Assembly: GCA_937934115.1 (NCBI GenBank)
Contig: CALHAH010000022.1
Span: 1-64,000, forward strand
Source of the DNA: an uncultured Thermoanaerobaculum sp.
GTDB lineage: Bacteria; Acidobacteriota; Thermoanaerobaculia; Thermoanaerobaculales; Thermoanaerobaculaceae
Direction: 5' to 3'
Length of the DNA: 64,000 bases
Part shown: positions 27,280 through 36,619 of the stretch, one piece after another
How positions within the stretch are numbered: the first letter of the stretch is position 1
Layout of the letters: the number at the start of each line of letters is the position of its first letter
Position numbers and translations under genes: made by a program
The notes under the pieces: model-generated
Seen by the model: only the letters and a program-made list of their open reading frames with translations
What the model was told of the DNA's origin: nothing
The model's database searches: none

Positions 27280-29071
27280 ACTTTGGTGGCGAAAGGCCCA
27301 AAAGCTCGCTCACGAAGGGCGCTACTTGTGTCAAGTGGATCTTGGCCAGCATCTTACGTGGTACGCCGGCGCCCTGGGCCATAAAAACCGCCCCCATTTC
27401 TGGGTGGTGGTTGAGGTAGCCGTGCATGCCCGCGTAGGGGGGAGCAGTTACCAGGGGATCGCCCAAACGCCCGCCCAGCCCCACTCCAGGTTTCGGGAAG
27501 ACCACTAAGTCCCCACTGTGGGGGTGGGCCAGCCCCCAGGTGCTGGCCTTTTCCCGCGGGGCAACGGCCTCCAAAGCGGGGCTACCACCCGCCTCTAACC
27601 GCGCCAAGGCTTCGGTGACTGCCACAAGCAACTTCTCTCGGGCCTGGTGGGTGGCAAGGCCTGTGGGTTCTCGTGTTTCAAGGTGGGTGTAAAGGTGGGC
27701 TACGCCTCCTCCCTGCACGGCCCAAAGCCGGCATTCGGGGGACAGGCTCTCCCTTTCAGCTTGCCGGGAGATGGGACACCAACCCCCTTGGTCCAACATC
27801 GCCTGGAGGTTGAGCTGTACCCACACCGGCTGAATGCCATGGTCGGAAACCACCACCAGAGCGTCCCGAGAAAGGTCCAGGGCCCTGGCTAGCGCCCCCA
27901 CCGCCCGGTCCGCCACCTGGTAGGTCCAGTCCAAAAACGCAGCGCTGGTTTGAGCAAGGCCCTCGGTGAAGCGTGGCTGCCGGTGGTCGGTGAACAGCAA
28001 GGCATGTTGCGCCTGGTCCACCACCGGTTGGTACGAGAGGAGAAGGTCAAACTCCATGTGGCGCAGGGCCACCAACGTGGCGGCAGTAAAAAACGAGGAA
28101 AAGCGCGTAAGCTGTGCGCCGTACTCCTCCAGCGTGAGGCCTTTTTCCCCTCGCAAGCCGGCTTCCAGGGCACGGTCATCGGGGGGGCCCGGCCAAAACC
28201 CGGCCTCTTGTTCCAAGAGCTCACGAAAGGCCCGTGGGTAAGCGTCCAGAGCGTAAAAGCCGCCCTGGTACAACACCAGCCGGGGCGGGTGGAGCTGGAT
28301 TTCCTTCAGTAGGCACCAAGCTCCCAGGGTTTGTTCGCCACCGTCGGCGTGCCGTTCTTTTACCGTGAGGGGGAACCACTCCCCGACGGCGATCACCTGT
28401 CGTTGGCTCCCCTCGCCCACCACGAGGCGCGGCGTTCCCCGATGGTCGCCGGCGGGCGCAATGAAAAATGGAAACGCCACGGTTTTTTCTCTGCCTTGAA
28501 GCGACAGGCGCACCTCCAGCTTTGACGGATGGGTTTGTGGCTCTGCGGTAAGCTCCCAGAAACGGGGACGGCTGGCCGCTTGATTGACGTAAACCATAAA
28601 GAAATCAGCGCTCCGCTCTGGGGAGGCGCCGTCGCACCCGGGGAAGGTAACCACCCCTACTTTGCCCCCCTGCCTTTTCACCGCGCCCCAAAGGGGTTCC
28701 ACTTCCCAGGGGTAATCAAAGCCGGAAACCGTTGCCCCCAGCGAGGTATTGGGCAGGTGGAAACGGTTAGCCACAATGCCGTGCTCTTGCGGGAGACGGC
28801 CGGTGGCGATGGTGGCGTGGCTTACGGAGGTGAGCGTGGGGTTTGGAGGAATGGCCACTTCTGCTGTCAGACCCTGCTTAGCGAAGCTCGCCAAGCCGTG
28901 GGTATCTCCGTAGGCTTGGGCCATCAACAGCTGGCGGTGACGGGCGGCTGCCAATCCGTCCACCGAAAGCAAAACCACCCGTCGCGCTTTTTTCCCTTTG
29001 GTGGGTGGGGTGGGTGTTGGCGCCTGACAGCTGGTTACGAACAAGGCCAGAAGGCAAAGGGCAATTATCAT
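27278..29071 (-). CDS. Lipoprotein phosphodiesterase/nucleotide pyrophosphatase
   Basis: A 597-residue member of the alkaline-phosphatase superfamily (type I phosphodiesterase/nucleotide pyrophosphatase). The N-terminus MIIALCLLALFVTSC is a lipoprotein signal with the lipobox Cys at 15. Metal and nucleophile motifs are visible: LSVDGLAA, NPTLTSVSHATIATG with the nucleophilic Thr/Ser, and SDHGIQPV. It would hydrolyse phosphodiesters at the cell surface or in the periplasm. It is divergent from pstS, and the Pho-box lies between them. The ATG is 6 nt after TACACT, suggesting a leaderless mRNA. Confidence 0.87.
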   Translation of the reverse strand: MIIALCLLALFVTSCQAPTPTPPTKGKKARRVVLLSVDGLAAARHRQLLMAQAYGDTHGLASFAKQGLTAEVAIPPNPTLTSVSHATIATGRLPQEHGIVANRFHLPNTSLGATVSGFDYPWEVEPLWGAVKRQGGKVGVVTFPGCDGASPERSADFFMVYVNQAASRPRFWELTAEPQTHPSKLEVRLSLQGREKTVAFPFFIAPAGDHRGTPRLVVGEGSQRQVIAVGEWFPLTVKERHADGGEQTLGAWCLLKEIQLHPPRLVLYQGGFYALDAYPRAFRELLEQEAGFWPGPPDDRALEAGLRGEKGLTLEEYGAQLTRFSSFFTAATLVALRHMEFDLLLSYQPVVDQAQHALLFTDHRQPRFTEGLAQTSAAFLDWTYQVADRAVGALARALDLSRDALVVVSDHGIQPVWVQLNLQAMLDQGGWCPISRQAERESLSPECRLWAVQGGGVAHLYTHLETREPTGLATHQAREKLLVAVTEALARLEAGGSPALEAVAPREKASTWGLAHPHSGDLVVFPKPGVGLGGRLGDPLVTAPPYAGMHGYLNHHPEMGAVFMAQGAGVPRKMLAKIHLTQVAPFVSELLGLSPPK

Positions 29072-29077
29072 GGGCGT

Positions 29078-29083
29078 AGTGTA
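29078..29083 (-). promoter_or_regulatory. -10-like element of the phosphodiesterase gene
   Basis: Minus-strand TACACT ends exactly 6 nt before the ATG at 29071. The Pho-box at 29107-29124 is 23 bp further upstream, so this promoter could also respond to phosphate. Confidence 0.45.
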
Positions 29084-29106
29084 GCCCAGCCCGCGTTTGC
29101 TTCCAC

Positions 29107-29124
29107 CTTCACAGAATCTTCAGA
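29107..29124 (+). promoter_or_regulatory. Candidate Pho-box upstream of pstS
   Basis: CTTCACA-GAAT-CTTCAGA: two 7-bp direct repeats with an 11-bp period, sharing CTTCACAGAA with the site before the TonB receptor. A weak -10-like GAAAAT (29133-29138) follows 8 bp downstream. A further CTTCCAC lies at 29100-29106. The position, directly upstream of a pst-phoBR operon, supports the call. Confidence 0.6.
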
Positions 29125-29172
29125 CGTGTGAGGAAAATGGAGCTGGGGTGGTAAGCACCCCGGGAGGAACGG

Positions 29173-30141
29173 ATGAAAAAAAGAATCACCTGGGGTGTGG
29201 CAGTACTTTTGTATGGGGCCGTGGCTTTTGCGCAAGCCGTGAAGGTGGATCCGGCGATTAAGCCGTACGTGAAGAAACGGCAGGTTTCAGGTAACCTCAA
29301 CTCTGTGGGTTCCGACACCATGAATAACCTTATGACCCTCTGGGCAGAGGCTTTCCGGAAGCAGCAACCGGCGGTGCGGGTGCAGGTGGAAGGCAAGGGC
29401 TCATCGACGGCGCCGGCAGCGCTCATGGCCGGTACCGCCCAGCTGGGACCCATGTCGCGGGAAATGAAGGACTCGGAGGTAGATGCCATCGTTGCCAAAT
29501 ACGGCTTCGAACCCACGCAAATCATCACTGCTCTGGACGTGCTGGCGGTTTACGTGCACAAGGATAACCCTCTGAACTCCCTGAGCTTGCCGGAAGTGGA
29601 CGCGATCTTCTCGAAAACCCGACGTTTGGGGTTCGGTCGTGATATTACCACCTGGGGCCAGCTGGGGCTTTCCGGGGAGTGGGCCAGGAAGCCCATCTCT
29701 CTCTACGGCCGTAACGCGGCTTCCGGCACCTACGGCTATTTCAAAGACCACGCTTTGGGAGGCGGGGATTTCAAGGACACCGTAAAAGAGCAGCCAGGTT
29801 CTGCCTCGGTGGTGCAGGGGGTCAGTGAGGACCGTTACGGTATCGGCTACTCGGGTATTGGCTACGCCACCTCCGGGGTCAAGGCTCTGGCGCTGGCTAA
29901 GAAACCTGGGGAGAAGGCCTATCCCCCAAACTACGAGGATGCTCTCCAGAAGACTTACCCGCTGGCGCGATCGCTGTACATTTACGTGGTGCAAGACCCA
30001 CGCAAGCCCATGGACCCGTTGGTGGAAGAGTTCTTGCGCTTCGTGCTGTCTAAGGAAGGACAGGAGATCGTCATCAAGGACGGTTACTTGCCCCTAGCTG
30101 CCCAAATGGTGGAGCAAGAGCTGGCGAAGCTTTCGCGCTAG
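29173..30141 (+). CDS. pstS: Phosphate ABC transporter substrate-binding protein
   Basis: A 322-residue periplasmic phosphate-binding protein. The signal peptide covers about 1-22. The phosphate-site segments are recognisable: SVGSDTMNNLMTLWAEAF, KGSSTAPAALMAGTAQLGPMSREM and GRNAASGTYGYFKDH. It delivers inorganic phosphate to PstC/PstA. GGGAGGA precedes the ATG. First gene of the pst-phoU-phoBR operon, with a Pho-box-like site about 50 bp upstream of the start. Confidence 0.95.
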   Translation: MKKRITWGVAVLLYGAVAFAQAVKVDPAIKPYVKKRQVSGNLNSVGSDTMNNLMTLWAEAFRKQQPAVRVQVEGKGSSTAPAALMAGTAQLGPMSREMKDSEVDAIVAKYGFEPTQIITALDVLAVYVHKDNPLNSLSLPEVDAIFSKTRRLGFGRDITTWGQLGLSGEWARKPISLYGRNAASGTYGYFKDHALGGGDFKDTVKEQPGSASVVQGVSEDRYGIGYSGIGYATSGVKALALAKKPGEKAYPPNYEDALQKTYPLARSLYIYVVQDPRKPMDPLVEEFLRFVLSKEGQEIVIKDGYLPLAAQMVEQELAKLSR

Positions 30142-30150
30142 GGGCAAGCC

Positions 30151-32247
30151 ATGGCTGGGGCTCGGGATCGGGCTAGACGTCGTGAGCTTTGGGCCAAGGC
30201 CCTGATTACCGGTGCCGCCATGGCGGTGCTTTCTTCTACCTTCTTGCTTTTTGCGTACCTGTTGTGGGAAGTGTTGCCTTTGCTTCGCCCGGCTCGTCTG
30301 CGGCCATTGGAAACGGTAGCCGTGAAGGGCTCCGTTTTCGCTTTTCCCGGTGAGCTCCCTGGCTCTTTTTGGACCTTGAGCCAGGAGGGGGTCGTCCGGG
30401 TCCGCCCCCAAGGCGAGGCGGTGCGCCTTCCGCAAGTGGCCCCCCCCCTCACCGCAGCCATCGCCGATCGCTGGGCCCGTTGGTTGGCTGTGAGCGATGC
30501 CGAGGGCATTAAGGTTTACCGTGTTTCCCTTCGCCCCAGCTTTGTGGGCCAGGAACGGCAGCTCAAGCTGCGCTTGAGCTCGCCTTTTGTGGCCGCAGCC
30601 ACGGAGGTCAAACTCTTGGCGGTGGGGGGTGAGGCAACGCCCCTGGTACTGGGGGTCAGGGGGGGCGTAACGTACCTTTGGCGGGCACAGGGGGGTTCCC
30701 TGGAAGCTGTGGTTTTAAGCTCCCAGGAAGGGCACGCCGCCGTGGTGAACGAGGCCGGTGACCGCGTATGGCTGGCCAGCGACCGCCAGCTTACGGTTTG
30801 GGACGGTGGCGGCGGGCGTTTGGCGACGGCCCCGCTTTTGGCTCCAGCCACGGTAGTGACCCTGCTTCTGGGCGACCTCACCTGCCTGGTGGGGGATCGC
30901 CAGGGGAACGTGCAGGCCTTCGGGCTTTTTCAGGGGGAAGGCGGTAACTTCCTCTTGGAAGGCTTTGCTACCTTCCGTGGCCCTGGGCCTGTGCTGGGGC
31001 TAGCCCCTTCCCCGCGCAGCAAGGCCTTTGCGGTTCTCCGCCCGGGCCTGGTGCAGGTGGACTACCTGACTTCCGGCAAAGTTTTGGCGCAACACGCGGT
31101 ACCTGAAGGTGCCCGCACCGGCCTTGCCTTTGCCCCGCGGGGGGAGAGGCTTTTGGTGACCGAAGAATCCGGAGGTGCCCATGTGTTGGCCGCGGATCTT
31201 GGGCACCCCGAGGCCACCCTGGGGACCCTCTTCGGGAAGGTGCGGTACGAAGGGTACCGCAACACCACATGGACGTGGCAGTCCACCGGGGGGAGCAACG
31301 CCTTTGAGCCAAAGCTTTCCTTGGTTCCGCTCATCTTTGGCTCTTTTAAAGGCGCTTTTTACGCCATGCTCTTCTCCGCGCCCTTGGCTTTTTTGGCCGC
31401 GCTGTACACCAGCCAGTTTGCCACCGCCCGTCTGCGGCAGTGGGTTAAGCCTGTGGTGGAGCTTTTGGCAGGAGTGCCTTCGGTGGTGGTGGGGTTTGTG
31501 GCGGCTTTAGTCCTGGCGCCTTGGCTTTCCGCGCACCTGGGTGCGGTTCTTCTCGCTTTGTTCGTGCTTCCAGTTACGCTTCTTACCGCGGCGTGGCTCT
31601 GTGAGCTCCGTCCGCGGCCCTGGCAACTGCGCTTGCAAGAGCGGTGGGAACGGGTGCTCACCCTGGGCCTTTTGCTCGTGGGGCTGGGAATCGTTTGGCT
31701 TTTTGCCCCAGGCGTAGAGCGGTTGCTTTTCCCGGGCGGACTTTTGGAGTTCTTGCATACCCGCCTGGGCGTGTCCTACGATCAAAGGAACGCCCTTGTG
31801 ACGGGCTTTGCCTTGGGTTTTGCGGTACTGCCCGTGATTTTTACGCTGGCGGAAGAGGCCTTGAGCAACGTGCCGGAGAGCCTGGTGAACGCAGCGTTGA
31901 GCCTCGGGGCTTCGCGAGCAAGGGCAGCGTGGACGGTGGTGGTACCGGCGGCGGCACCGGGTCTGGTGGCGGCCCTGCTTTTGGGTTTTGGAAGGGCGGT
32001 GGGCGAGACCATGATCGTGCTCATGGCTTCTGGTAACGCCCCGGTGCTTTCCTTTTCGCCCTTTTCTGGTATGCGCACGATGGCGGCGTGCATTGCGGTG
32101 GAGCTGCCAGAGGCCGCTTACGGTGAAACCTTATACCGAGTGCTGCTTTTGGTGGCCTTGCTTCTCTTTGCCTTTACGCTGGTCACTAACCTTTTAGGTC
32201 AACGGATCGCGCGCGGTTTGCGCCGTCGCTTTGGGGTGGCAAGGTGA
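30151..32247 (+). CDS. pstC: Phosphate ABC transporter permease PstC, large form
   Basis: A 698-residue permease, more than twice the length of E. coli PstC. One membrane helix (about 20-45) is followed by a periplasmic insert of about 320 residues with WD/beta-propeller-like repeats (for example DRVWLASDRQLTVWDGG), then the usual permease core with the EAA loop around ALSLGASRARAAWTVVVPAAAPG. Such long PstC proteins are known in some Proteobacteria. It starts 9 nt after pstS and overlaps pstA (GTGA). Confidence 0.92.
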   Translation: MAGARDRARRRELWAKALITGAAMAVLSSTFLLFAYLLWEVLPLLRPARLRPLETVAVKGSVFAFPGELPGSFWTLSQEGVVRVRPQGEAVRLPQVAPPLTAAIADRWARWLAVSDAEGIKVYRVSLRPSFVGQERQLKLRLSSPFVAAATEVKLLAVGGEATPLVLGVRGGVTYLWRAQGGSLEAVVLSSQEGHAAVVNEAGDRVWLASDRQLTVWDGGGGRLATAPLLAPATVVTLLLGDLTCLVGDRQGNVQAFGLFQGEGGNFLLEGFATFRGPGPVLGLAPSPRSKAFAVLRPGLVQVDYLTSGKVLAQHAVPEGARTGLAFAPRGERLLVTEESGGAHVLAADLGHPEATLGTLFGKVRYEGYRNTTWTWQSTGGSNAFEPKLSLVPLIFGSFKGAFYAMLFSAPLAFLAALYTSQFATARLRQWVKPVVELLAGVPSVVVGFVAALVLAPWLSAHLGAVLLALFVLPVTLLTAAWLCELRPRPWQLRLQERWERVLTLGLLLVGLGIVWLFAPGVERLLFPGGLLEFLHTRLGVSYDQRNALVTGFALGFAVLPVIFTLAEEALSNVPESLVNAALSLGASRARAAWTVVVPAAAPGLVAALLLGFGRAVGETMIVLMASGNAPVLSFSPFSGMRTMAACIAVELPEAAYGETLYRVLLLVALLLFAFTLVTNLLGQRIARGLRRRFGVAR

Positions 32248-33746
32248 AACCGTTTCATTTAGTGGTCGGGGAAGATCTTCCCAAGCGCTTTCTCTCGGCA
32301 GCGGCGCTCCTGGTTGCCTTAGGTCTTATGTTTGGCCTGACCTTTCTGGTGGCGTGGGGTGCTGGCTGGGGCTTTTGGCCCAAGCCTTTGGAGCTCCTCA
32401 CGCTGGCTGATGGCACCAAGGTTTTGGGGGAGCTTTGGGATCGGGAATCGGACCCCGTGGGAACTGGCCTTCGTTGGCGGGTGAAGGTAGGCAACCGTGA
32501 CCTTTGGGGCAGTGACTTTCGCGTGGTGCGGCAAGCAGAGGTAGTAAAGGTGGAAAGGCCCACAGATGCGTGGGTTCTGGAGCGCTGGGAGTACGGGAAC
32601 TTTTACGGCTTCGTTTTGAGTCTTGACGCTGATGGTCAGGTTTTTGATCCAAAAACGCCGGGGTTTCAGGCTATCTTAAGTCGCAAGCTCAGAGAAGTGG
32701 CGAGCCTTAAAAGGCAAAGTGACAAGCTGGCTGCGAAGGTGGCACGGAAGGCGCAAGCCTCAGAGGAGGAGCTGGCACGTCTTGCAAGCCTGCAGCAAGC
32801 GCAGGAGGGATGTACCTTGCTCATGACCACGGCCGGTGGCGAGCGCAAGGATATCCCCTGTGCCCAGGTGGTCCACGCCCGCCCCATGAACCGGTTGGGG
32901 TTTTGGGGCAAACTGGCGGTTTTTGGCGAAAGGTGGCTTGAGTTTATCACCGCCGAACCGCGAGAGTCCAACACCGAAGGAGGGATTTTTCCCGCCCTTT
33001 TTGGAACCTCGCTTTTGGTTTTGCTCATGACGGTGGGTGTGGTGCCGTTGGGGGTGCTCACGGCGGTGTACCTACGGGAGTACGCCGGCGATACCCGTTT
33101 TACGCGGGCGGTGCGGCTTTCGGTTACCACTTTGGCCGGTGTTCCCTCCATTGTCTTTGGGGCTTTTGGGTTGGCCTTTTTTGTGTATACCTTAGGCGGC
33201 ACGGTGGACAAGCTGTTCTTCGCGAGCTCGCTGCCTACCCCCACCTTTGGGACCGGCGGCATCCTCTGGGCCTCGGCCACCCTTGCCCTGCTCACCTTAC
33301 CAGTGGTGGTGGTGGCCACGGAGGAAGGCTTGGCGGCAGCACCCGTGGAGGTGCGGGAGGGGGCGCAGGCTCTGGGGGCTACCCGCTGGGAGACCCTCCG
33401 CTACGTGGTGTTGCCTTACGCCAAGCCAGGAATCTACACCGGCATGATCTTGGCGGTGGCGCGAGCTGCCGGGGAGGTGGCGCCCTTGATGCTCACCGGT
33501 GTGGTGAAGTTGGCGCCGGCCTTACCCCTGGATAGCTCCCCTCCCTTTTTCCATCTGGAGCGCAAGTTCATGCATTTGGGGTTCCACATTTACGACGTGG
33601 GGTTTCAGTCACCAAACGTGGAGGCGGCAAGGCCCGTGGTTTTTGCCACCACCCTGGTTCTCCTGGTGTTGGTGGTTTTGCTAAACCTTTTGGCACTGAT
33701 CCTGCGCAACCGGGCGCGGAACCGGGTTATGAGCCAAGCCCTATGA
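32244..33746 (+). CDS. pstA: Phosphate ABC transporter permease PstA, large form
   Basis: A 500-residue permease with a first membrane helix (about 15-40), an insert of about 210 residues that contains a coiled-coil (REVASLKRQSDKLAAKVARK), and a C-terminal permease core with the EAA motif (EGAQALGATRWETLRYVVLPYAKPG). The matching inserts in PstC and PstA may form a joint periplasmic module; that is inference. The GTG start overlaps the pstC stop, and the stop overlaps the pstB ATG. Confidence 0.92.
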   Translation: MKPFHLVVGEDLPKRFLSAAALLVALGLMFGLTFLVAWGAGWGFWPKPLELLTLADGTKVLGELWDRESDPVGTGLRWRVKVGNRDLWGSDFRVVRQAEVVKVERPTDAWVLERWEYGNFYGFVLSLDADGQVFDPKTPGFQAILSRKLREVASLKRQSDKLAAKVARKAQASEEELARLASLQQAQEGCTLLMTTAGGERKDIPCAQVVHARPMNRLGFWGKLAVFGERWLEFITAEPRESNTEGGIFPALFGTSLLVLLMTVGVVPLGVLTAVYLREYAGDTRFTRAVRLSVTTLAGVPSIVFGAFGLAFFVYTLGGTVDKLFFASSLPTPTFGTGGILWASATLALLTLPVVVVATEEGLAAAPVEVREGAQALGATRWETLRYVVLPYAKPGIYTGMILAVARAAGEVAPLMLTGVVKLAPALPLDSSPPFFHLERKFMHLGFHIYDVGFQSPNVEAARPVVFATTLVLLVLVVLLNLLALILRNRARNRVMSQAL

Positions 33747-34498
33747 GTGCCGCTTTGGAGTGTCGGAACCTGAAAGCTGGGTTTGGCGACCACCTGGTGC
33801 TGCAGGGGGTAACGCTTGCGGTTCCCAGCGGCGGCGTGACCGCGGTTATGGGGCCTTCGGGTTGCGGCAAGTCCACGCTTTTACGTTGCTTCAACCGCAT
33901 GAACGACCACTTACCGGGATTTTTCCGCGAAGGCGAGGTGCGGGCTTTGGGGCGGGATGTCTACGACCCTACCTGGCCGGTGGACAGCCTTCGTTTTTCG
34001 GTGGGCATGGTGTTCCAAAAGCCAAACCCCTTCCCCATGAGCGTTGCCGATAATGTGCTCTTTGGCCCGCGACTTTTAGGGATTCGGCAAAAGCAGGAGC
34101 TTTCAGAAATCTTGGAACGTTCCCTGCGCGCCGCGCACCTTTGGGATGAGGTTAAGGATAGCTTGTCGAGCTCGGCTCTTAAGCTTTCGGGGGGTCAGCA
34201 ACAGCGCTTGTGCATTGCTCGCGCCTTGGCCTGCAAGCCGCAGGTTTTGCTATTGGACGAGCCTTCTTCCGCCTTAGATCCCATTGCCACGGCTCGTTTG
34301 GAAGAAACGGTCCTTGACCTTGCCACCAGTGTGACGGTGCTGTGGGTTACACACGATCTGCAGCAAGCAGCCCGGGTTTCCCAGCATGTGGCGTTTCTGT
34401 ACCTGGGGGAGCTGGTGGAAGAGGGCCCCACGGCGGAAGTTTTCGCAAACCCGAAAAACCAGCTCACCGAGCGCTACCTCACGGGGAGATTCGGCTAG
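33743..34498 (+). CDS. pstB: Phosphate ABC transporter ATPase PstB (first copy)
   Basis: A 251-residue ABC ATPase with Walker A GPSGCGKST, the PstB-specific RCFNRMND segment, Q-loop VFQKPNPFPMS, signature LSGGQQQR, Walker B VLLLDEPSSALD and H-loop WVTHD. It powers phosphate uptake through PstC/PstA. It is joined to pstA by an ATGA overlap and followed by phoU. A second pstB lies beyond phoU and is clearly diverged from this one, for example in the region before the signature motif. Confidence 0.95.
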   Translation: MSAALECRNLKAGFGDHLVLQGVTLAVPSGGVTAVMGPSGCGKSTLLRCFNRMNDHLPGFFREGEVRALGRDVYDPTWPVDSLRFSVGMVFQKPNPFPMSVADNVLFGPRLLGIRQKQELSEILERSLRAAHLWDEVKDSLSSSALKLSGGQQQRLCIARALACKPQVLLLDEPSSALDPIATARLEETVLDLATSVTVLWVTHDLQQAARVSQHVAFLYLGELVEEGPTAEVFANPKNQLTERYLTGRFG

Positions 34499-34507
34499 GA
34501 GGCGGTG

Positions 34508-35182
34508 ATGGAACGGCCTATAGATTTGGAACTCAAAAAGCTCAAAGAGCAACTTTTAACCATGGCTGGGGAAGTGGAGCAACAGCTGTCCCTGGCTGTG
34601 CGTTCGCTGGTGGACAGGGACTCGCAGGCAGCGGAGGCGGTCATTGCCGCCGACGAGCGGGTGGACGCCAGGGAAAAAGAGGTGGATCGCACGGCTGTGG
34701 AAATCATCGTGCGGGAAAGACCATTGGCGTCGGACCTACGTCTCGTCATCACCGCGACCAAAATTGCCCCGGATTTGGAGCGGGTGGGGGACCACGCGGT
34801 GAACATTGCCGAGCAGGCGTTGGTTTTAAACCGCATGCCGCCCTTGAAGCCCTTTGTGACGCTGCCACGCATGGCGGACATTGCCAAGGAAATGCTGCGC
34901 CAAGCGCTCACCTCCTACGTGGAGCACGACGCGAGGTTAGCTCGCCAGGTCATCGCTCGTGACGATGTGGTGGATGCCCTCCACGAGGAGGTTTTCCGCG
35001 AGCTTCTGACCTACATGCTGGGGGACCCGCAAACCATTCCGCGCGCTTTGGCCTTGATCTTGATAAGTCGCTCTTTGGAGCGTATCGCCGACCAAGCCAC
35101 AAACATTGCCGAGCAAGTGGTGTACCTGGTGGAGGGACAAGACATCCGGCACGTCCACGGAGGTGAGGAGCGCGGTGTCTGA
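34508..35182 (+). CDS. phoU: Phosphate signalling protein PhoU
   Basis: A 224-residue protein with two PhoU three-helix repeats (about 10-105 and 115-215), containing the metal-site-like E/DXXXD patterns RDSQAAEAVIAADERVDARE and RLARQVIARDDVVDALHEE. PhoU mediates negative signalling between the Pst transporter and PhoR. I prefer the ATG at 34508 over the adjoining GTG 34505 because it is 5 nt from AGGAGG. The gene sits between two pstB copies. Confidence 0.94.
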   Translation: MERPIDLELKKLKEQLLTMAGEVEQQLSLAVRSLVDRDSQAAEAVIAADERVDAREKEVDRTAVEIIVRERPLASDLRLVITATKIAPDLERVGDHAVNIAEQALVLNRMPPLKPFVTLPRMADIAKEMLRQALTSYVEHDARLARQVIARDDVVDALHEEVFRELLTYMLGDPQTIPRALALILISRSLERIADQATNIAEQVVYLVEGQDIRHVHGGEERGV

Positions 35183-35936
35183 AAACGTGCGTTTTTCCTT
35201 GCAAAACCTCACCTGTGCCTACAGCGGCCAGGTGGTGGTGAGGGATGTGAGCTTGGACATTCCCGCTGCAGGGGTGACCGCATTTATTGGTCCTTCGGGC
35301 TGTGGCAAATCCACGATCCTGCGATGCCTCAACCGCATGAATGACGTGGTTCCCGGTTTTTCCCTTAGCGGACGGGTGCTTTTGGATGGAGAAGACCTTT
35401 ACGGCGATTCCCAGGACCCGGTGCTGATACGCCGCCGGGTGGGAATGGTGTTTCAGCGCTCCAACCCCTTCCCCACCTCCATCTTTAACAACGTGGCTTA
35501 CGGTTTAAAGTTGCACTTTAAGCTCACCCGCGCCCAGTTGGAGCTGGAGGTGGAGCAGGCCTTGCGCGCGGCGGCCCTATGGGATGAAGTGAAAGACCGT
35601 CTCCAGGCGCCGGCCACGAGTCTTTCCGGCGGGCAGCAGCAGCGACTGTGCATTGCCCGCGCGTTGGCGGTGAAGCCCGAGGTGATGCTGTTTGACGAAC
35701 CAGCCTCGGCCTTGGACCCTGTGGCTACCGGCAAGGTGGAGGAGCTGGTCATGGACCTGGGGCGGCGCATGACCGTGGTAATCGTGACCCATAACCTGGC
35801 GCAAGCCAGCCGTGTGGCCGATCGCACCGCGTTTTTCCTGCGCGGCGAGCTCATCGAGTTCAATCGCACCGTGGCGTTGTTTACCAACCCCCAGCGTCCC
35901 GAGACCGAGGCGTACCTTCTGGGTAGGCTTGCATGA
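35175..35936 (+). CDS. pstB: Phosphate ABC transporter ATPase PstB (second copy)
   Basis: A 253-residue PstB paralogue with Walker A GPSGCGKST, RCLNRMND, Q-loop VFQRSNPFPTS, signature LSGGQQQR, Walker B MLFDEPASALD and H-loop VTHN. All key residues are present, so it should be active. The GTG start overlaps the phoU end by 8 nt and follows GAGGAG; a GTG four codons earlier is possible. It overlaps the regulator gene downstream (ATGA). Two ATPases serving one permease pair might form homo- or heterodimers. Confidence 0.92.
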   Translation: MSENVRFSLQNLTCAYSGQVVVRDVSLDIPAAGVTAFIGPSGCGKSTILRCLNRMNDVVPGFSLSGRVLLDGEDLYGDSQDPVLIRRRVGMVFQRSNPFPTSIFNNVAYGLKLHFKLTRAQLELEVEQALRAAALWDEVKDRLQAPATSLSGGQQQRLCIARALAVKPEVMLFDEPASALDPVATGKVEELVMDLGRRMTVVIVTHNLAQASRVADRTAFFLRGELIEFNRTVALFTNPQRPETEAYLLGRLA

Positions 35937-36619
35937 GCAAAAAGGTCTTCTTAGTGGAAGACGACCCGGATATTGGCCGGCTGGTACAGTCCCGCTTGGA
36001 AAAAGGGGGGGAGTTTTCGGTTCGTGTCTTTGCCCGTGGGAATGATTTTTTGCAGGCGTGCGAAACCGAACTCCCGGATGTGGTCATCTTGGATTTAGCT
36101 TTGCCCGACACCGATGGTCTCACCCTCTGTCGGGAGCTACGCAGCTGGGAGGCCAGCCGCACCATCCCCATTCTCATGCTCACAGCTCGTGCTGGGGAAG
36201 CGGACCGTGTCACCGGTTTGTCCCTTGGTGCAGATGACTACCTGGTAAAGCCCTTTTCCCTGGCGGAGCTGGAAGCCCGGGTAAAAGCCTTACTGCGGCG
36301 CGTGGGGTGGGAACGGGGGACGCCGGAAGAGCGTTTCCAGGACCGTCGCCTAAAGGTAGATGCTGCCAGTTTCCAGGTTTGGCTGGACGGCAAGGCGGTG
36401 CATCTTACCCGCCGGGAATTTGCCGTTCTTTGGTACCTCATCACCTTGAAGGGGCGCGTCGCCAACCGCGAGCAAATCTTGGACGCAGTTTGGGGATTGG
36501 CGGCCTCGGTGGACGCTCGCACCGTGGACGCCCACATTCGCACCTTGCGGAAGAAGCTGGGGGATGAGGTTATCGAAACGGTGTTAGGTGTAGGTTACCG
36601 ATTTCGAGGGTGGCCGTGA
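35933..36619 (+). CDS. phoB: OmpR/PhoB-family response regulator
   Basis: A 228-residue regulator: receiver domain (1-120; phospho-acceptor Asp about 54 in VVILDLALPDTDG, Lys in YLVKPF) and a winged-helix DNA-binding domain (about 130-228; LTRREFAVLWYLITLKGRVANREQIL, then VDAHIRTLRKKLGD and GVGYRF). Position after pstB2 and before a PhoR-like kinase makes it the likely phosphate-starvation activator. It would bind the 11-bp direct repeats before pstS and the TonB receptor. Confidence 0.93.
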   Translation: MSKKVFLVEDDPDIGRLVQSRLEKGGEFSVRVFARGNDFLQACETELPDVVILDLALPDTDGLTLCRELRSWEASRTIPILMLTARAGEADRVTGLSLGADDYLVKPFSLAELEARVKALLRRVGWERGTPEERFQDRRLKVDAASFQVWLDGKAVHLTRREFAVLWYLITLKGRVANREQILDAVWGLAASVDARTVDAHIRTLRKKLGDEVIETVLGVGYRFRGWP

